A DNA stretch of 64,000 nucleotides from Apodospora peruviana (taxonomy: Eukaryota; Ascomycota; Sordariomycetes; Sordariales; Lasiosphaeriaceae). Below are positions 1 through 10,446 of the stretch, one piece after another. The position numbers and the translations under genes are program-made. How positions within the stretch are numbered: position 1 is the stretch's first letter; each line of letters starts with the position of its first letter. The notes under the pieces are model-generated. The model saw only the letters and a program-made list of their open reading frames with translations. It was not told the origin of the DNA and ran no database searches. Location of the stretch: positions 122,262 through 186,261 of the forward strand of contig JAUEDM010000011.1 of assembly GCA_033439685.1 (NCBI GenBank), given 5' to 3'.

Positions 1-1
1 T

Positions 2-1859
2 CCAATCGAGGAATCCGTCTTGTGGCCCACATACGACAATGTCATTACGAAACTCAAGAGAGTCCTGGAGATGGCGAAGCGGGGAGATTTTGTATACATA
101 CATTACTCCTGTCACGGAACGCGGAGAATTGATGAGTAGTCTACTGATCCGGTCGGTAACCTGGCTTTTATTCTCTTTGAGGATAACGTACACGGCAGAA
201 GCTATCTCATGGGCGGCGTGCTTGCACAGTGTCTCAGCCAAGATGGTGGGAAAGGGGCTTCTCGTTACCCTTGTCCTCGACTATTGTTACTCAGGAAGTG
301 TCCTCCCTGCTGGCAAAGCGCAAGGTGCCAACGTCAGGTCCCTCGACTACAATCCTACCGTCGACAAGGCATCTCCACAAGATCCAGGCCCCTTTGGTGC
401 AGAGGGCCCGTTACGCAACGCCGAGATGCTAGAGCGATGGCTGATCAACCCCGATGGCTATACGATCCTCGCGGCCTGCTGCCCACAGGAGGAGTCATGG
501 GAGCTCACAACCAAAGGAGAGAAGCGAGGGGTCACTGAGCTATTTTCTCATTGAGGCGCTCAGCACTTTGAGGAAGAGAGGTCTCGAGCTTACGCATCAG
601 TCCCTGTACCAGCATCTTCGCATCAGGTTCCGCACATCCTGGCCCCGGCAAACACCAATGTGCTACGGCGAGAAGAACTTTTCGTGTTTTGGAAAGCTCG
701 GCATCGCACCGACTCCAACTTTTACCCCCGTTTACAAGACAGCTGACGGTAGCCTATGCTTAAGCGCGGGTGGCGCATGGCGTGCACAAGGGCGACAAGT
801 ATGTCGTGTACCCGTTCGATACGTCGGAAGATGTCGCCAGCCGGACAAGTCAAACATCCCTGCTGGTACGCGTTGAAAACGTTCACTGTCTCACTTCGGA
901 TCTGGTGGGCGTCGAGGAAACGGCATCGGCGGTGTTAGCGGCATCAGTGGTGAGCCAGATTGAGACGGGCTGGAAGGCAAAACAAGTGACGCACCTCTCG
1001 CCCCGCAAGACTTCGGTGCGGCTTTTGGCGAGCGCCTCCCCTCAACTCTTATGGACAGAGGCTGAACGGCAGCAGCGTTTCCTGCATCTCTGCACCGACG
1101 ACGGAGATACGGAACCGTGCATCTTCCATGTCGCGCTCAATGAACAAAAGGAGTACGAAATACAGGACGGGTCGCTCGAGAGAATCCCCAGCTTCCCAAC
1201 TATACCGCGAGACGAGCCTGGAGCATCCCACCGTGTGATGGACGCCCTAAAATATCTCGCAGCGTTCAAATTCTTTGAAGGCGTCGAGAACCGGGCGCCC
1301 AACCGCGATTTTGAAGGCTCCTTTTCTTTTCTCATGGACGAACCCGGTGCTTCCTGGCGTTTCCGACGTCACGCATGGCGATAAGTGGGGGTTTACATTG
1401 GAGAATCACGAGTGCTAGCCTTTGTATATGGCCATCTTCGACTTCAGCCCGTCCTGGCAGATCGTCAACCTCGTGTCGCAGGCAGGAGGCGGCGACTGTT
1501 TGGTTGTGGAGCCCAAAGGCGGAGACTGTGCCGGCAGGCAGGAAATAAAGCTGACAATTCACGTACCGGAGTCCTTTCAAAGCCGGGGTGAGAAGCGATG
1601 CGAAGATATCAACGAGGTGTTCATTACCAGCAAGCAAACCTTCTTTCCGTCGATGGTCTTAGCCGAGCTTTCCCTCGGTGCCGAAATTTCTAATAGGGCG
1701 GCGCTTGGGAGTGATGATCAGCTGTTCAAGTTCCTCTTAGAACTGGCCACGCCTTTTCGAGACCAATATCACACGGAGGAGAAATTGGCCTCACGAAACT
1801 TGATTATATGCAGCTCCATGGGTGAAGTGGGCGTGCGGGAAAGATCACCCATACGTTGA
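2..1859 (+). pseudogene. Broken caspase-like (metacaspase-type) protein gene
   Basis: Translation of three frames in succession gives one fungal caspase-domain protein. The catalytic His lies in YSCHGTR (His codon 112-114). The catalytic Cys lies in LDYCYSGS (Cys codon 285-287). Between them are an in-frame TAG (137-139) and a frameshift near 235-245. Further frame changes occur near 530-560, near 750-770 and near 1385-1420. The C-terminal part, with WQIVNLVSQAGGGDCLVVEPKG around 1460-1520, resembles the long C-terminal region of fungal caspase-domain proteins that often accompany NLR-like genes. The 5' end is outside the window. Both catalytic residues survive but cannot be on one polypeptide, so this is a decayed gene. 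The family is clear from the H/C motifs; any former partner is unknown. Confidence 0.75.
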
Positions 1860-1925
1860 AGGGTAAGCCTCCAACTCCGACGCTCAGGGACTAGCTAGCT
1901 TCTTGAGCTTAAAGGCGCTGCCATC

Positions 1926-2282
1926 TTACTCTAAAGGATTATAAAATTCAAGGTTCTTTCCCTCAAACCAGCTCCCGTCCTTAACCTGCTTGTTGTCCTT
2001 GGCAACGAGCTTGTAGCATCCGCTATCCACAGCAACCACAGTGTGGGGTCCTTCGCGTGTCGTCGTGCCGGGACCACGAAGCCAAACTTTGTCAGCTGGG
2101 CGAAACTTTTTGTTCTAGTGACGGTTAGTAAACGTAGTTGTAGCGGAAATAGACATGCTTACGCCCATGTATTTGATATCCGGGCGATCACCATCTTCGC
2201 AAAAAGTGAACCTAGGTAGCTCAGCGTTTACGAGAAAGAATGCATACTGTCTCGCATGATAAGGGCCTTACTTTGTCTCCAT
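1926..2282 (-). CDS. Small hypothetical protein, 82 aa, three exons
   Basis: This gene was found by splicing. Exons (minus strand) are 2282-2272, 2211-2163 and 2114-1926. The first intron (60 nt) runs GTAAGG to CCTAG, the second (48 nt) GTAAGC to ACTAG with a TACTAAC-like branch site. Spliced length is 249 nt with no stop before TAA at 1926-1928. The product starts METKFTFCEDGDRPDIKYMG and contains KFRPADKVWLRGPG, a short beta-rich, Lys- and Gly-rich module. I recall similar small fungal proteins of the form KFKPGDRVYL followed by GPY.V, but no function is known to me. Clean splice sites and an open frame suggest it is still a gene, in contrast to the decayed genes on either side. Confidence 0.6.
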
Positions 2283-2797
2283 ACTGTCAAGCTTTCTCAA
2301 AACGGTCTTGAGTGGTTGTGTAACTAGGAGAGAAAACAAGAAGGGTGGTCAAAATGTTCGGCCGCATCCCGAACTTATCTTCGATGCGGCTCTTCCTCTC
2401 TGCTGCCTCAGGCGGCGTTTCTTTTGCCCTGGTCCGGCAATAGCCAATCACTTCATGTAATGCAATTGCGCCTCCAGCATGGCGGTACTGGCACCCTGCC
2501 CAACATGTGTTGGGCAAACCTTGCGGTGCTGTGCTCAAATACATGCCGCTGCTCCGCCCTCCCGGTCTGCCCTGTTCAAACCATTCAAACTTTCAACGCA
2601 CAAAATTAACAGTATGGCGCATCTGGAAGTGGACCTCGAGCTCGGGAGCGCAGTAATTCTTCCTCCACGCCACGTCGGGGGTACCAGCAGCTCGGGAACC
2701 GTACGTACCGTCCTTCCAAAAAAAGATGACGAGGGACGGCTGATGCAGAGTACAACACAACCCGGTCATAAGCGTCACAGTTTGCCGCTGACATAGC
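2283..2797. other. No clear gene; short open frames only
   Basis: Several 60-105 codon frames overlap here on both strands. The minus frame 2287-2544 has a gene-like amino-acid composition but lacks recognisable motifs and ends five bases before the start of the 82-aa gene. The plus-strand sequence just before 2798 ends in TGACATAG, a plausible intron acceptor for the DUF6594 remnant, so part of this stretch may be a decayed upstream exon or intron of that gene. Confidence 0.4.
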
Positions 2798-3080
2798 TCA
2801 GTCGAAGACTACCCACCTGGTTATCCTCAATTCTCGGCACTTATTGCCTCTCACGACTCATTCCATATCTGCCGCCGGGTTTCCAATCTGCGAGTGCGCC
2901 TGCTCTTGCTCAAACAGGACAGACTTTCCCTGCTGGAAAAGCGGCCGGAGAAGATTGACTGGGAAGAGGTCGACCTGCTGTCTCTTGGAAGCATGTCGAG
3001 ACGATACTAATGGGGAAAGAAACTCCGTTCTAGCAGAGATCGAAGCGGCATTGGCCGACTATGGTACGTTAGGAAGTGTC
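2798..3080 (+). pseudogene. DUF6594-domain protein remnant
   Basis: The frame from 2798 reads SVEDYPPGYPQFSALIASHD, then FHICRRVSNLRVRLLLLKQDRLSLLEK in consecutive pieces, and stops at TAA 3008-3010. The next frame continues with ERNSVLAEIEAALADY up to a GTACGT donor near 3063. The order of elements (YP.GYP.FSALIAS, R...LR.RLLL.KQD.LSLLE, then LAEI...L.DY) is the N-terminal half of fungal DUF6594 membrane proteins. The frameshift near 3005-3012 and the absence of the C-terminal transmembrane segments mark it as a fragment. The function of DUF6594 is not known to me, though it is common beside NLR-like genes in fungi. Confidence 0.65.
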
Positions 3081-3225
3081 GCCCACGAGTGAGGACTGAC
3101 GATAGCTATTAAGTCCGGCGAGCTCAGCCATTAGCTGCTTTTCTTGTACCTTAGGAGCTCCATTCGAAGGCAGACCGGATGAACAATACCAGTATACTCT
3201 AAAGCACAACCACGTCATCCGTTAG

Positions 3226-3546
3226 ATGCTTTCCTTGTTAGCGCTTCCCCAATCACTTGAAGACCATCCCAACCGAGCTGGCTACTTGAACACCCTTGGA
3301 ATTCGGCTCGGTGGGCGATTCCAGCGGATGGGCTCGATGGACGACCTCAACCGTGCCGTTGATGTTGCCGCGATGGCAGTAGATGTCACACCTGAAGACC
3401 ACCCTAACCGAGCTATCTACTTAAACAACCTTGGAAACTCGCTCGGCACGCGATTCAAGCGGACGGGCTCGATGGACGACCTCAATCGTGCCGTTGATGT
3501 TGCTACAATGGCAGTAGATGTCACACCTGACCTCGACAGGCATTTG
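3226..3546 (+). pseudogene. Tetratricopeptide-repeat fragment (fungal NLR/CHAT type)
   Basis: Two near-identical repeats of about 42 codons: a core like HPNRAxYLNxLGxxLGxRFxRxGSMDDLNRAVDVAxMAVDVTP occurs at about 3262-3390 and again at about 3397-3530. This is the 42-residue kinesin-light-chain-like TPR unit that forms long arrays in fungal NLR-like and CHAT-domain proteins. Here only two units remain. The frame then runs into sequence without repeat character and stops at 3633. It has no effector or NTPase domain, so it is a remnant. The high similarity of the two units (including at the DNA level) suggests recent unit duplication before decay. Confidence 0.7.
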
Positions 3547-3826
3547 AAATGTTGGCGCGGACAGGGGGAGTGTTACAAAATATTACTATATCTTACCAGT
3601 CTATTTTTTGTCTTTCCGACACGGCAACAGTAGAAGGAGGCGCACATGCACCACAGATTACATACAGAGTGGTTCAAGCCGGATTTTTGAACAAAGTCGA
3701 TCTCGTTTCCCATCATCCTATGTCGGACACAACACTGCACTAAATCCCTGTTTCACAGATCCCCTTCTTCGTACCATCTTCCTTTCAGCTCTTTGACCGA
3801 CCATGTGGAGGTCACTTGTCAGTTCC

Positions 3827-5034
3827 TTAAAGCCCATACAAATCCCCAGCAAACTCCCCCCCATCGGGATTATACCTCGGCCCCACGCCACTCCCCCCCT
3901 CCACCTCCTCAAAATACCCACTGTTCTCAAGCCGACTCTCGCTCTCATGCGACACCAATATCTCAATATCATACGGCTCGAGCCTCATCCAACGCACAAC
4001 CATACCCTTACTATCCAGCGCCAACAAGAGCACCTTTCCCGTGTTGAGAGCTTCGCTGTCCACTAGCACCACACTCGAGGTGATGTTTCCCATCTGCAGA
4101 GTCTTGACAGCTTCGTAGGCGTCCAGGTCGGGTTTATCTTCAGGGGACAATATAGGCGGAAACCCATTCTCTGCGATTTCCTCTCTGGCGCGCTCGCGGA
4201 GCTCCTCCTTTTCGCGATCAACTCTCTCCTGTTCACTCGCTGATAAAGCACGTCCAATAACTCGCTTGTAGTGCGCAATCTCGGGAATCACGAGACGTGC
4301 TTTTTGTTCTCAGAATTCAATCATGGCGCTTGCACTTGGCGATTGTGCCGAAAAGGAAAAAAAGGAAAACACCCGCGGTTCGGAGAGGTACTCTTCCTGT
4401 TTTGGTTCACCGGCCGAAAAGACATAAAACAGGTCATTGTCGGGTTTCTCGTCGAGTAAATTCTCCCAGGCGGGGTCTTTTTCGATGGCATAGTCTGTGC
4501 GGATCCAAAAGTTGTCGGCGTAGGTGTCGTCGGATCGGGTGAGTATGTGGGCTGCCATGCGGCGGACGGAGAGAGGACGCCAGGGCTGGAGGATGGTGGC
4601 GATTTCGTGGGGGGTTGGGACACGGGTCGGAGTTGATGTTAGTGCGGCTTCTCGAGGAGTGGCAGTGGAGCGCCGTACGCCGTGCCGTACGCCGTCCCAT
4701 TGGGGGGGGGTTGGTCTCCAGGGCGAGAAACACGCGGATGAGGTGGTCGCGGCGCAGGGGTCCGGGTGGGATATCTGGGTGGTTGGACCAGTTGCGCTGC
4801 GTATTTGTGACAAGTCAGTTGTTGGATTTTCAGGGATCTTTGAGGGTAGAAGTGACGTACGATGAGATATTGCTCCGCAGGAAGGGCACCCCATGGGGGA
4901 TGAACTTGTGGTATGTCGGCCATGGTACTGACGACGCTTGTAGATAAGACTTGCTAGGCGTGAAGAGGGGGAGAAAGATGAACTAACGTTGAGGGAGCAT
5001 CCACGGCTTTGTGGATTCGTTTGACAGACATGAT
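3827..5034 (-). pseudogene. Hypothetical fungal protein gene, frameshifted
   Basis: Reconstructed on the minus strand: a likely start at 5034 (MSVKRIHKAVDAPSTL) with a GTTAGT donor, a second exon containing MADIPQVHPPWGALPAEQYL (from 4923) with a GTACGT donor, then RNWSNHPDIPPGPLRRDHL (about 4790-4740). After a run of eight C residues on the minus strand (near 4705-4712) the sensible frame shifts to PTPHEIATILQPWRPLSVRR (about 4610-4550) and on to DLFYVFSAGEPKQEEYL. It then loses frame near 4350, and a last block, IPEIAHYKRVIGRALSASEQ (from about 4290), runs to a stop at 3827. I do not recognise a domain. The two breaks suggest decay; the homopolymer break alone could be a sequencing error. 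Confidence 0.45.
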
Positions 5035-5199
5035 CCCACATACTTCCACATCGGGCTAAACGAGTTTGTGGAGACGATATGCTCAAGACCCGGGTAGGGA
5101 TTGGCCAGCAGCCGTCTATTTTAATGGGCTAGGTACATGAACAACAGCTTCTCAGGACTGCACTTGCCTTCCACGTGCCTTCCTGGACAGCATCGGGGA

Positions 5200-7003
5200 C
5201 CGGCACTCTGAGGAATTGAGTTTCGAACAGTTCGAAGGCGAAAAGTCAGCCATCATACACTTTACAAGGACCAAGGGGCGATCTTAAGAGGCTCTGTATA
5301 CTATCAAAGGAGACATAGTCATACCCAAAGACAGTGCAAAGATCCTGGGGGTTATCATGAACTGCGAACTCCGCTATAAGCAGCATATGGCCAGGACAGC
5401 AGCTAAGGGTCTTGCAGCGGCCTTGGCTTTGAAGAGATTGAAGATGCTCTCTCCATGGACAGCAAGACAGCTATTCACGGCGACGGCCGCCCCTGTCATG
5501 GACTACGCTGCAAACGTCTGGATGCACGCGTGCGGGGAAAAGGCACTGAGTTGGTTAAACAGGGCACAGAAGATCGGGGCTTTGGCTATCACAGGGGCTT
5601 TTCGAACAGTAGCAATGGCTGTGGCAGAAGCGGAAGCCAGCATTCCTTCGATACGAGAACGTCATGCCCAGGGGGCAGCTAGATTATGGATCAATACCCA
5701 TACACTGCCCGGGACATTGGGAGCCACGTATACAGATAAGATATGAACAAGACCGGAAGAAGGCAGCCAAAGTAGTGAGCAATGCAACAGGCATCGTGAT
5801 GGCTACTGGCATGTCTGTAAAGAAAGACATGGTTAGTATGGGTAGCTGTGTATATGGACACCCTCTTCCATAAGGACGGATAAAGCAGCGACAAAACAGG
5901 CGGTAACCATTGGAACATGGAAAGAGCAGAATCCATATACCGCAGAATTAATGGCTATAGCAATGGCCCTAAAGAGCGTGTCACCTAGCGCCTATCACAG
6001 ACATATCATAATCCTCACAATGAACCAATCGGCGCTAAGAGCAATTGGTAAACCGCTGCAGCAATCAGGTCAAGCCACAATACAACAAATATACGAGTCG
6101 GCCAAACTGCTGAACCAAAAAGGGAACTCAGTTGTCTTCCAGTGGGTGGGTACCAACAGATAGTGACTTTCCACTGGGATCCGAAGCAAAAGCAGCAGCA
6201 CAAAGGGCAACGAAGAGAGGGCATGCACAATACCTGCAATTACAGCAGGCCAAGTCAACTGCGATTAGACTACCAATGACCAAGCAATAACGGCCAAGGC
6301 TCCCGGAAGGGGTGGGCAAGTTCTCAAAGATCATTGATGTGGCGCTCCCGGGCAGACACACGCACGACCTGTACGACAAGCTGAAGCGAAAAGAGGCCTA
6401 TGTACTGGCACAACTCCGGACAGGGTATGGCAAGATTGAACGGATTTCTATATAAAATCAGGGCAGCTGAATCCGACCTATGTGATTGCGGTCACGCGAG
6501 GGAAACCGTGGATCACTTCCTGCTACGATGCGTAAGGTGGACGGCTCTACGAGAAGGTATGCTGCAATGTACAACGACAAGACAGGGGAGTCTCTCGTTC
6601 TATCTGGGAGGAATAGCACCATCGGACCCCATGAAATGGTCGCCAGATATGAAGGCAGTTCGGGCAACAATCAAGTATGCTATGTCAACGGGAAGACTGG
6701 ATTTGGACGCACAGAGAATAGATCCATTGCAGGAAGAGAACTTGACCAAGGGGCCCATAAAGTCTCAACCAGCAGATTCTGCTTTAGCTGCTGAAGATAG
6801 GATGATGAACACCTGGAGAATATAAACTCCCAGGCGATCTGCTAATAACACGACAAGAGGCATCGGGTATTCTAAAGGTGAAAAATTAGAGGGCTTGGAC
6901 GAGACAATGGCAGAATTGGATGAACTGAATGTAGTAAGCATGCATAGGCCCTTTAAGGTTAGTGCCTCCGGGCGAAATAAATTCCATCCATCCATCCTCG
7001 TTT
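5200..7003 (+). mobile_element. 5'-truncated Tad-type LINE (RT C-terminus, RNase H remnant, 3' end)
   Basis: The region opens inside the C-terminal part of a reverse transcriptase: FEGEKSAIIHFTRTKG, ILGVIMNCELRYKQH and ALALKRLKMLSPWTARQLF (to about 5470), then the conserved block APVMDYAANVWMHACGEKAL. This is the fungal Tad-clade LINE pattern. Downstream, an RNase H-like stretch (5750-6280) is full of stops. A final frame (6400-6825) carries a Cys/His element, CDCGHARETVDHFLLRC. The 3' end has the conserved tail GCATAGGCCCTTTA.GGTTAGTGCCTCC.GGCGAAATAAATTCC followed by (TCCA)n at about 6985-7000. A second copy of this 3' end lies at 24480-24925 and a very short inverted one at 16625-16705. The element is non-autonomous and decayed. 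Confidence 0.8.
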
Positions 7004-7212
7004 GGCCATCAGGATAACTGATTGGATTTTCTCTCAGTGGCTTCGTGGCTATGCCATTGTCTCTATGGTTATACTCAACGCTATAGTGTGAGTTATAGTA
7101 TCAGGCTCGATATGATACAAGGGAAAATTTGGGAGGAAGCATGAAGAAGCAATGGCAGTCGGGTCACGTGCGTGAACTGACAAGTGAGTGCCTCTACCTG
7201 ACAGATGGGAAG

Positions 7213-7329
7213 GGAAAGTCCCATTTTCTAGGTCCCATTTTCTAGGAATTTATTAGCTGCGGAAAAGTTCCTCGGCCGGGGAACTTTTCCACAGCCAATA
7301 AAATTCAACTCTCAGCTAATGGGACTTCC
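7213..7329. repeat. Foldback (palindromic) element, about 117 bp
   Basis: Outer arms GGAAAGTCCCATT (7213-7225) and AATGGGACTTCC (7318-7329) are inverted copies with one bulge. Inner arms GCTGCGGAAAAGTTCC (7256-7271) and GGAACTTTTCCACAGC (7280-7295) pair at 15 of 16 positions around an 8-nt GC-rich loop. A 14-bp direct tandem duplication (7219-7232 and 7233-7246) sits in the left arm. The whole could form one long imperfect hairpin, as in foldback or MITE-like elements. No target duplication was identified. Confidence 0.5.
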
Positions 7330-8135
7330 TTTATCTAAAGCATACCAACACCTGCGAACTTCTTTACATCATCAACTACCACTTCCTAACATACCATTAT
7401 TACCACAATTACTGCCATGACATACTCACGACATTTGCCCTTCTTAATTAGCTAACTATCAAGTATCAGCCCGGCACCGCCCCTCCGGAGAATTGGACAT
7501 TTACCTCGTTTGATGAATTGGAACACAACTTAAAAATATTCGTTCAATGATGCAGATGCAGCTCCAGAGTCAAGGAGAGCACAAACAACAAGCGCAGTTA
7601 CGTCTGCGTTTATAGGCGGCATGGTCGGGCCGCGTCATGCCCTGTGGCATGGCGGGCAGAGAAAATCTCCATTGATGATAAATTCCCGGGCTTACGTGAC
7701 CAGGTACGCGTTTATTACACGCGTAGCGGCCATACCCACTCTTTCCAAGACCCCAATCCAGAACTGCCACTCTTCCAGCTGAGAGAGTTTGGCTTGGTAT
7801 GCTAATTGGTTCCTTGGTACAACATAATCAATCCGACTCAGCTATTCCCCTTACGCATCCTGTGCTTTAGCAAGACAAGAGTTAAAACCCAAGGCAGTTA
7901 CTTTTTGATGCAGGAAATCCGTAGTAGTAGCTAGTAAGTCTGGATTGTACAGGCTTATCTATTTGAATTCCAAGGTCTAGAGGTAACTCTAGTACCTTAT
8001 TTCTTTTGTGGTGTTACTTTTGCCACAGCCGTCGGACCGAATTTTATCAAATTGATAAAGATGCTACTACATGGGTCTTATGCACTATTGATCATGGCCT
8101 TTTCAGCGACAATTTAGAATCCACTCCTTGATATT
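7330..8135. other. No gene seen; AT-rich intergenic sequence
   Basis: No frame longer than about 66 codons and no recognisable motif on either strand. The stretch lies between the foldback element and the first LTR. Confidence 0.5.
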
Positions 8136-8781
8136 TGTTACGAACTCAGATTGGACAATACGGCTAACACCTGGCAGCGGCCGGTGACGGCTGCCTGGCT
8201 GTCACGGCTCAACCTTGTAGTAAGTAGGTAGCTCTACTATTGATGTGGTTGCACGACCAACCCAAGGACCCTGGCTCGCAAGTCGCCCTTATATAGGGAC
8301 TGGTTGGTCCGTGCACAGCACTAGTACCGCACCAAGTTCCTGTGGTGCCGTCCAGGCCACCACCAGCCTGCCAGAGCACCTGGCAGCTGTCAACGGCTGT
8401 ACGGTCTAGTCCCGTGACACTGGCGGTCCCGAGGACAGGGACTGCGGGACGATAGGGCTAACACCTGGTGGCAGCTGCCGGGCAGTCCTGAGGACCCGAG
8501 GAGTCGGGACTGTAGGACGGACCCGGGGACCCGTGGGTTCGGGACTTTGGGTCCGTTTTCATTGGTCGCAGTATTTCTATATAGTTACGAGAGTCAGGCA
8601 CTCTCTGAGGAATTTATTACGGCAGTAATCAATACAAGTAGTTTGATCTTGTGTGTTCTGTGGAACCGATACTCTTTGTGATTACCCCCTATCTAAGACC
8701 TAACCCCTTTGTGGCTCTGTGGAGCAACAGACTCTTGTGAGCCTTATGTTGTCAGGGCGCCCCATACACAAGTTATTTACA
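8136..8781 (-). mobile_element. Solo LTR, family B (inverted), interrupted by a nested LTR
   Basis: Read on the minus strand this matches the LTRs at 9245-9743 and 18948-19354. Shared blocks include the GGGGGTAATCAC segment, a TATATAG segment beside an AGACTCTCG-like stretch, and AAGTACTTGTATTGATTACTG. It starts TGTTACGAA (plus orientation) and ends near TTATTTACA. It is interrupted by the 220-bp LTR at 8200-8419. Flanks are ATATT (8131-8135) and TATATT (8782-8787), close to but not an exact target duplication. This copy must predate the nested insertion. Confidence 0.6.
8200..8419. mobile_element. Solo LTR, family A, nested copy 1
   Basis: Begins TGTCACGG and ends CCGTGACA, giving an 8-bp perfect terminal inversion with TG...CA ends. 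It is flanked by the exact 5-bp target duplication CTGGC (8195-8199 and 8420-8424). A second copy at 24968-25179 is about 90 percent alike, including the TATA-like stretch TTATATAGGGACTGGTTGGT. Size, ends and target duplication identify a solo LTR of an LTR retrotransposon, probably Ty3/Gypsy-like judging from the TGTCACG start. No internal domains remain. Confidence 0.8.
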
Positions 8782-8929
8782 TATATTGAGCGCTGACTGG
8801 CATTCAATCAGTTACTGACTTACCCAGACTCTCAAGGGTGGCAAAATAAACAACCAAAGCAGTTAGCTACGTTACCAGCACAAACTTGATTAGTATTTAT
8901 CAGAGCTACCAGTAGATAACATTGCATAC

Positions 8930-9180
8930 AAGGCTGACCCAATTGCTTAGTGGAGGGACGTCGGCGCTTTGCGCTTTTCTAGGCTGTCTTATATGGCTGT
9001 TGACTTCCTTACTATCGCATCGTCTTTGGCAGAAACGGAGAGAGATTTCAGCAGTTGCGAGAGAATGGTAACCTACTCAAACCCCGCCTACGATGCCATA
9101 TTGTGGCCATGGCTCAACGCCTTCGTTCCTGGGGTAGAGCTGACATTTATAAGCCAGCTCTTCCTCTTGGTCTCTTGAAG
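8930..9180 (+). pseudogene. hAT-family transposase C-terminal fragment
   Basis: The plus frame around 8969-9090 reads RFSRLSYMAVDFLTIASSLA then ETERDFSSCERMVT. This is the hAT C-terminal dimerisation pattern (YP.LS.MA.D.L.I...SAE.ER.FS..GR). After a frame change near 9075-9085 the next frame continues LKPRLRCHIVAMAQRLRSWGRADIYK, the expected downstream helix. A stop also occurs just upstream near 8948. Only the last part of the transposase is left; no terminal inverted repeats were found. Confidence 0.6.
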
Positions 9181-9244
9181 GGGACAATTGGAGGCAAGTC
9201 CTTCGACTGGTCGGCAGGATCACCGTAGATGAGGACAATGGGGG

Positions 9245-9743
9245 TGTAACAACCTGTGTATGGGGGCGACCTTGACAACACAAGGTCCACAAGAGTATCT
9301 GTTGCTCCGCAGAGCGATGACGGTTTTGGGTCTTAGGTAGGGGGTAATCACGAGGAGTATCGATTCCAATGAACACACAAGATGCGCAGTTGACACGACA
9401 ACTATTGCCAAAGTACTTGTATTGATTACTGTCGTAATAAATCCATCTTCGAGAGTGCCAGACTCTCGCAACTATATAGAAGTGCTATAACCAATGAGAA
9501 TAGCCCCATGAGACCCAACCCCTGGGTATTCCGGGTCATCCACAACCTACGGGAATACCCCCATGAGACCCAGCCACTGGGCCTTCTGGGTCATCCGTGA
9601 CCCATGGGACCCGAACGCCGGGTCGCCTGGGTCGGTCAGGCGGCTACCGCCGCCTGTCGCCAGCCGTGGGCAGCCGTTACCGGCCGCCTACCTTGACAGC
9701 CAATCCGGGCTTGCAACATGGCAGCCAATCCGGGCTCGTAACA
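9245..9743 (+). mobile_element. Solo LTR, family B, copy 2
   Basis: Starts TGTAACAACCTGTGTATGG and ends GGCTCGTAACA, flanked by GGGGG on both sides (9240-9244 and 9744-9748), consistent with a 5-bp target duplication. It aligns along its length with 18948-19354 but is about 90 bp longer. The extra length comes from an internal partial duplication of a block containing CCCATGAGACCCA, seen twice between 9500 and 9600. No coding sequence. Confidence 0.75.
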
Positions 9744-9877
9744 GGGGGCTAGTGTAAAAAGAGTAAAGATATGGATTAGATTTTTCTCCAAAGGGAAAGT
9801 GACTACTACAGTGAGTCTGTATATATTTTATGATCATGTAACTTTCCGCGAGACAACTATCATTTGATCGAATTGAT

Positions 9878-10446
9878 TGTCACGGCCGGCATCAAAGATC
9901 GATGGACGAACTCATCAATTGGGCGCTATCAACGAAGATTCTAAACTGGAGAGGAAAGGAAAGAAAAGAACAATCCTTGGAGCGCGAAGCGCGACAAGCT
10001 TCATCATGGGGTGGGACCCCTTGACCTTCGTTGCTCCTGATTGGTCCTAGTGACCGAGTCTCCAGACCGTTCCCAACGATAGCTCTGCGGGGCGGCTGGG
10101 AGGCATGAAATTGTGATGGTGGAATCCACGCTCATAACACGCGTACAGTGCAATAGTATGTATATTATAATTTGGTGTAAAGAAGTGTGAGGACTAAGCC
10201 CTCCCAGACCTTTGTTTCATGACTCCCAGCCACCCCACAAAGCTACCGTTGGGAAGGGTGTGGAGACTCGGTCAATAGACCAATCAGGAGCAACGAAGGG
10301 TAAGGGGTCCCACCCCATGATGAAGCTTGTCGCGCTTCGCGCTCCAAGGATTGTTCTTTTCTTTCCTTTCCTCTCCAGTTTAGAATCTTCGTTGATAGCG
10401 CCCAATTGATGAGCTCGTCCATCGATCCTTGACGCCGGCCGTGACA
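9878..10446. repeat. Large inverted repeat, two about 232-bp arms
   Basis: The left arm (9878-10110) begins TGTCACGGCCGGC and ends GGCATGAAA. The right arm (10215-10446) is its inverted copy, beginning TTTCATGACTCCCAGCC and ending GCCGGCCGTGACA. The arms match closely, with mismatches mostly C/T or G/A transitions, around a 104-bp AT-rich spacer. They could be two LTR-like units in head-to-head order or one long-TIR foldback element. Flanks TTGAT and GTACG do not match, so no simple target duplication supports a single insertion. Confidence 0.65.

Noticed and set aside
2424..2796. Overlapping 60-105 codon frames upstream of the DUF6594 remnant
   Set aside because: No motif, no splice evidence, and conflicting frames on both strands.
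9878..10446. Complete LTR retrotransposon with two LTRs
   Set aside because: The two units are inverted, not direct, and only about 100 bp lie between them.
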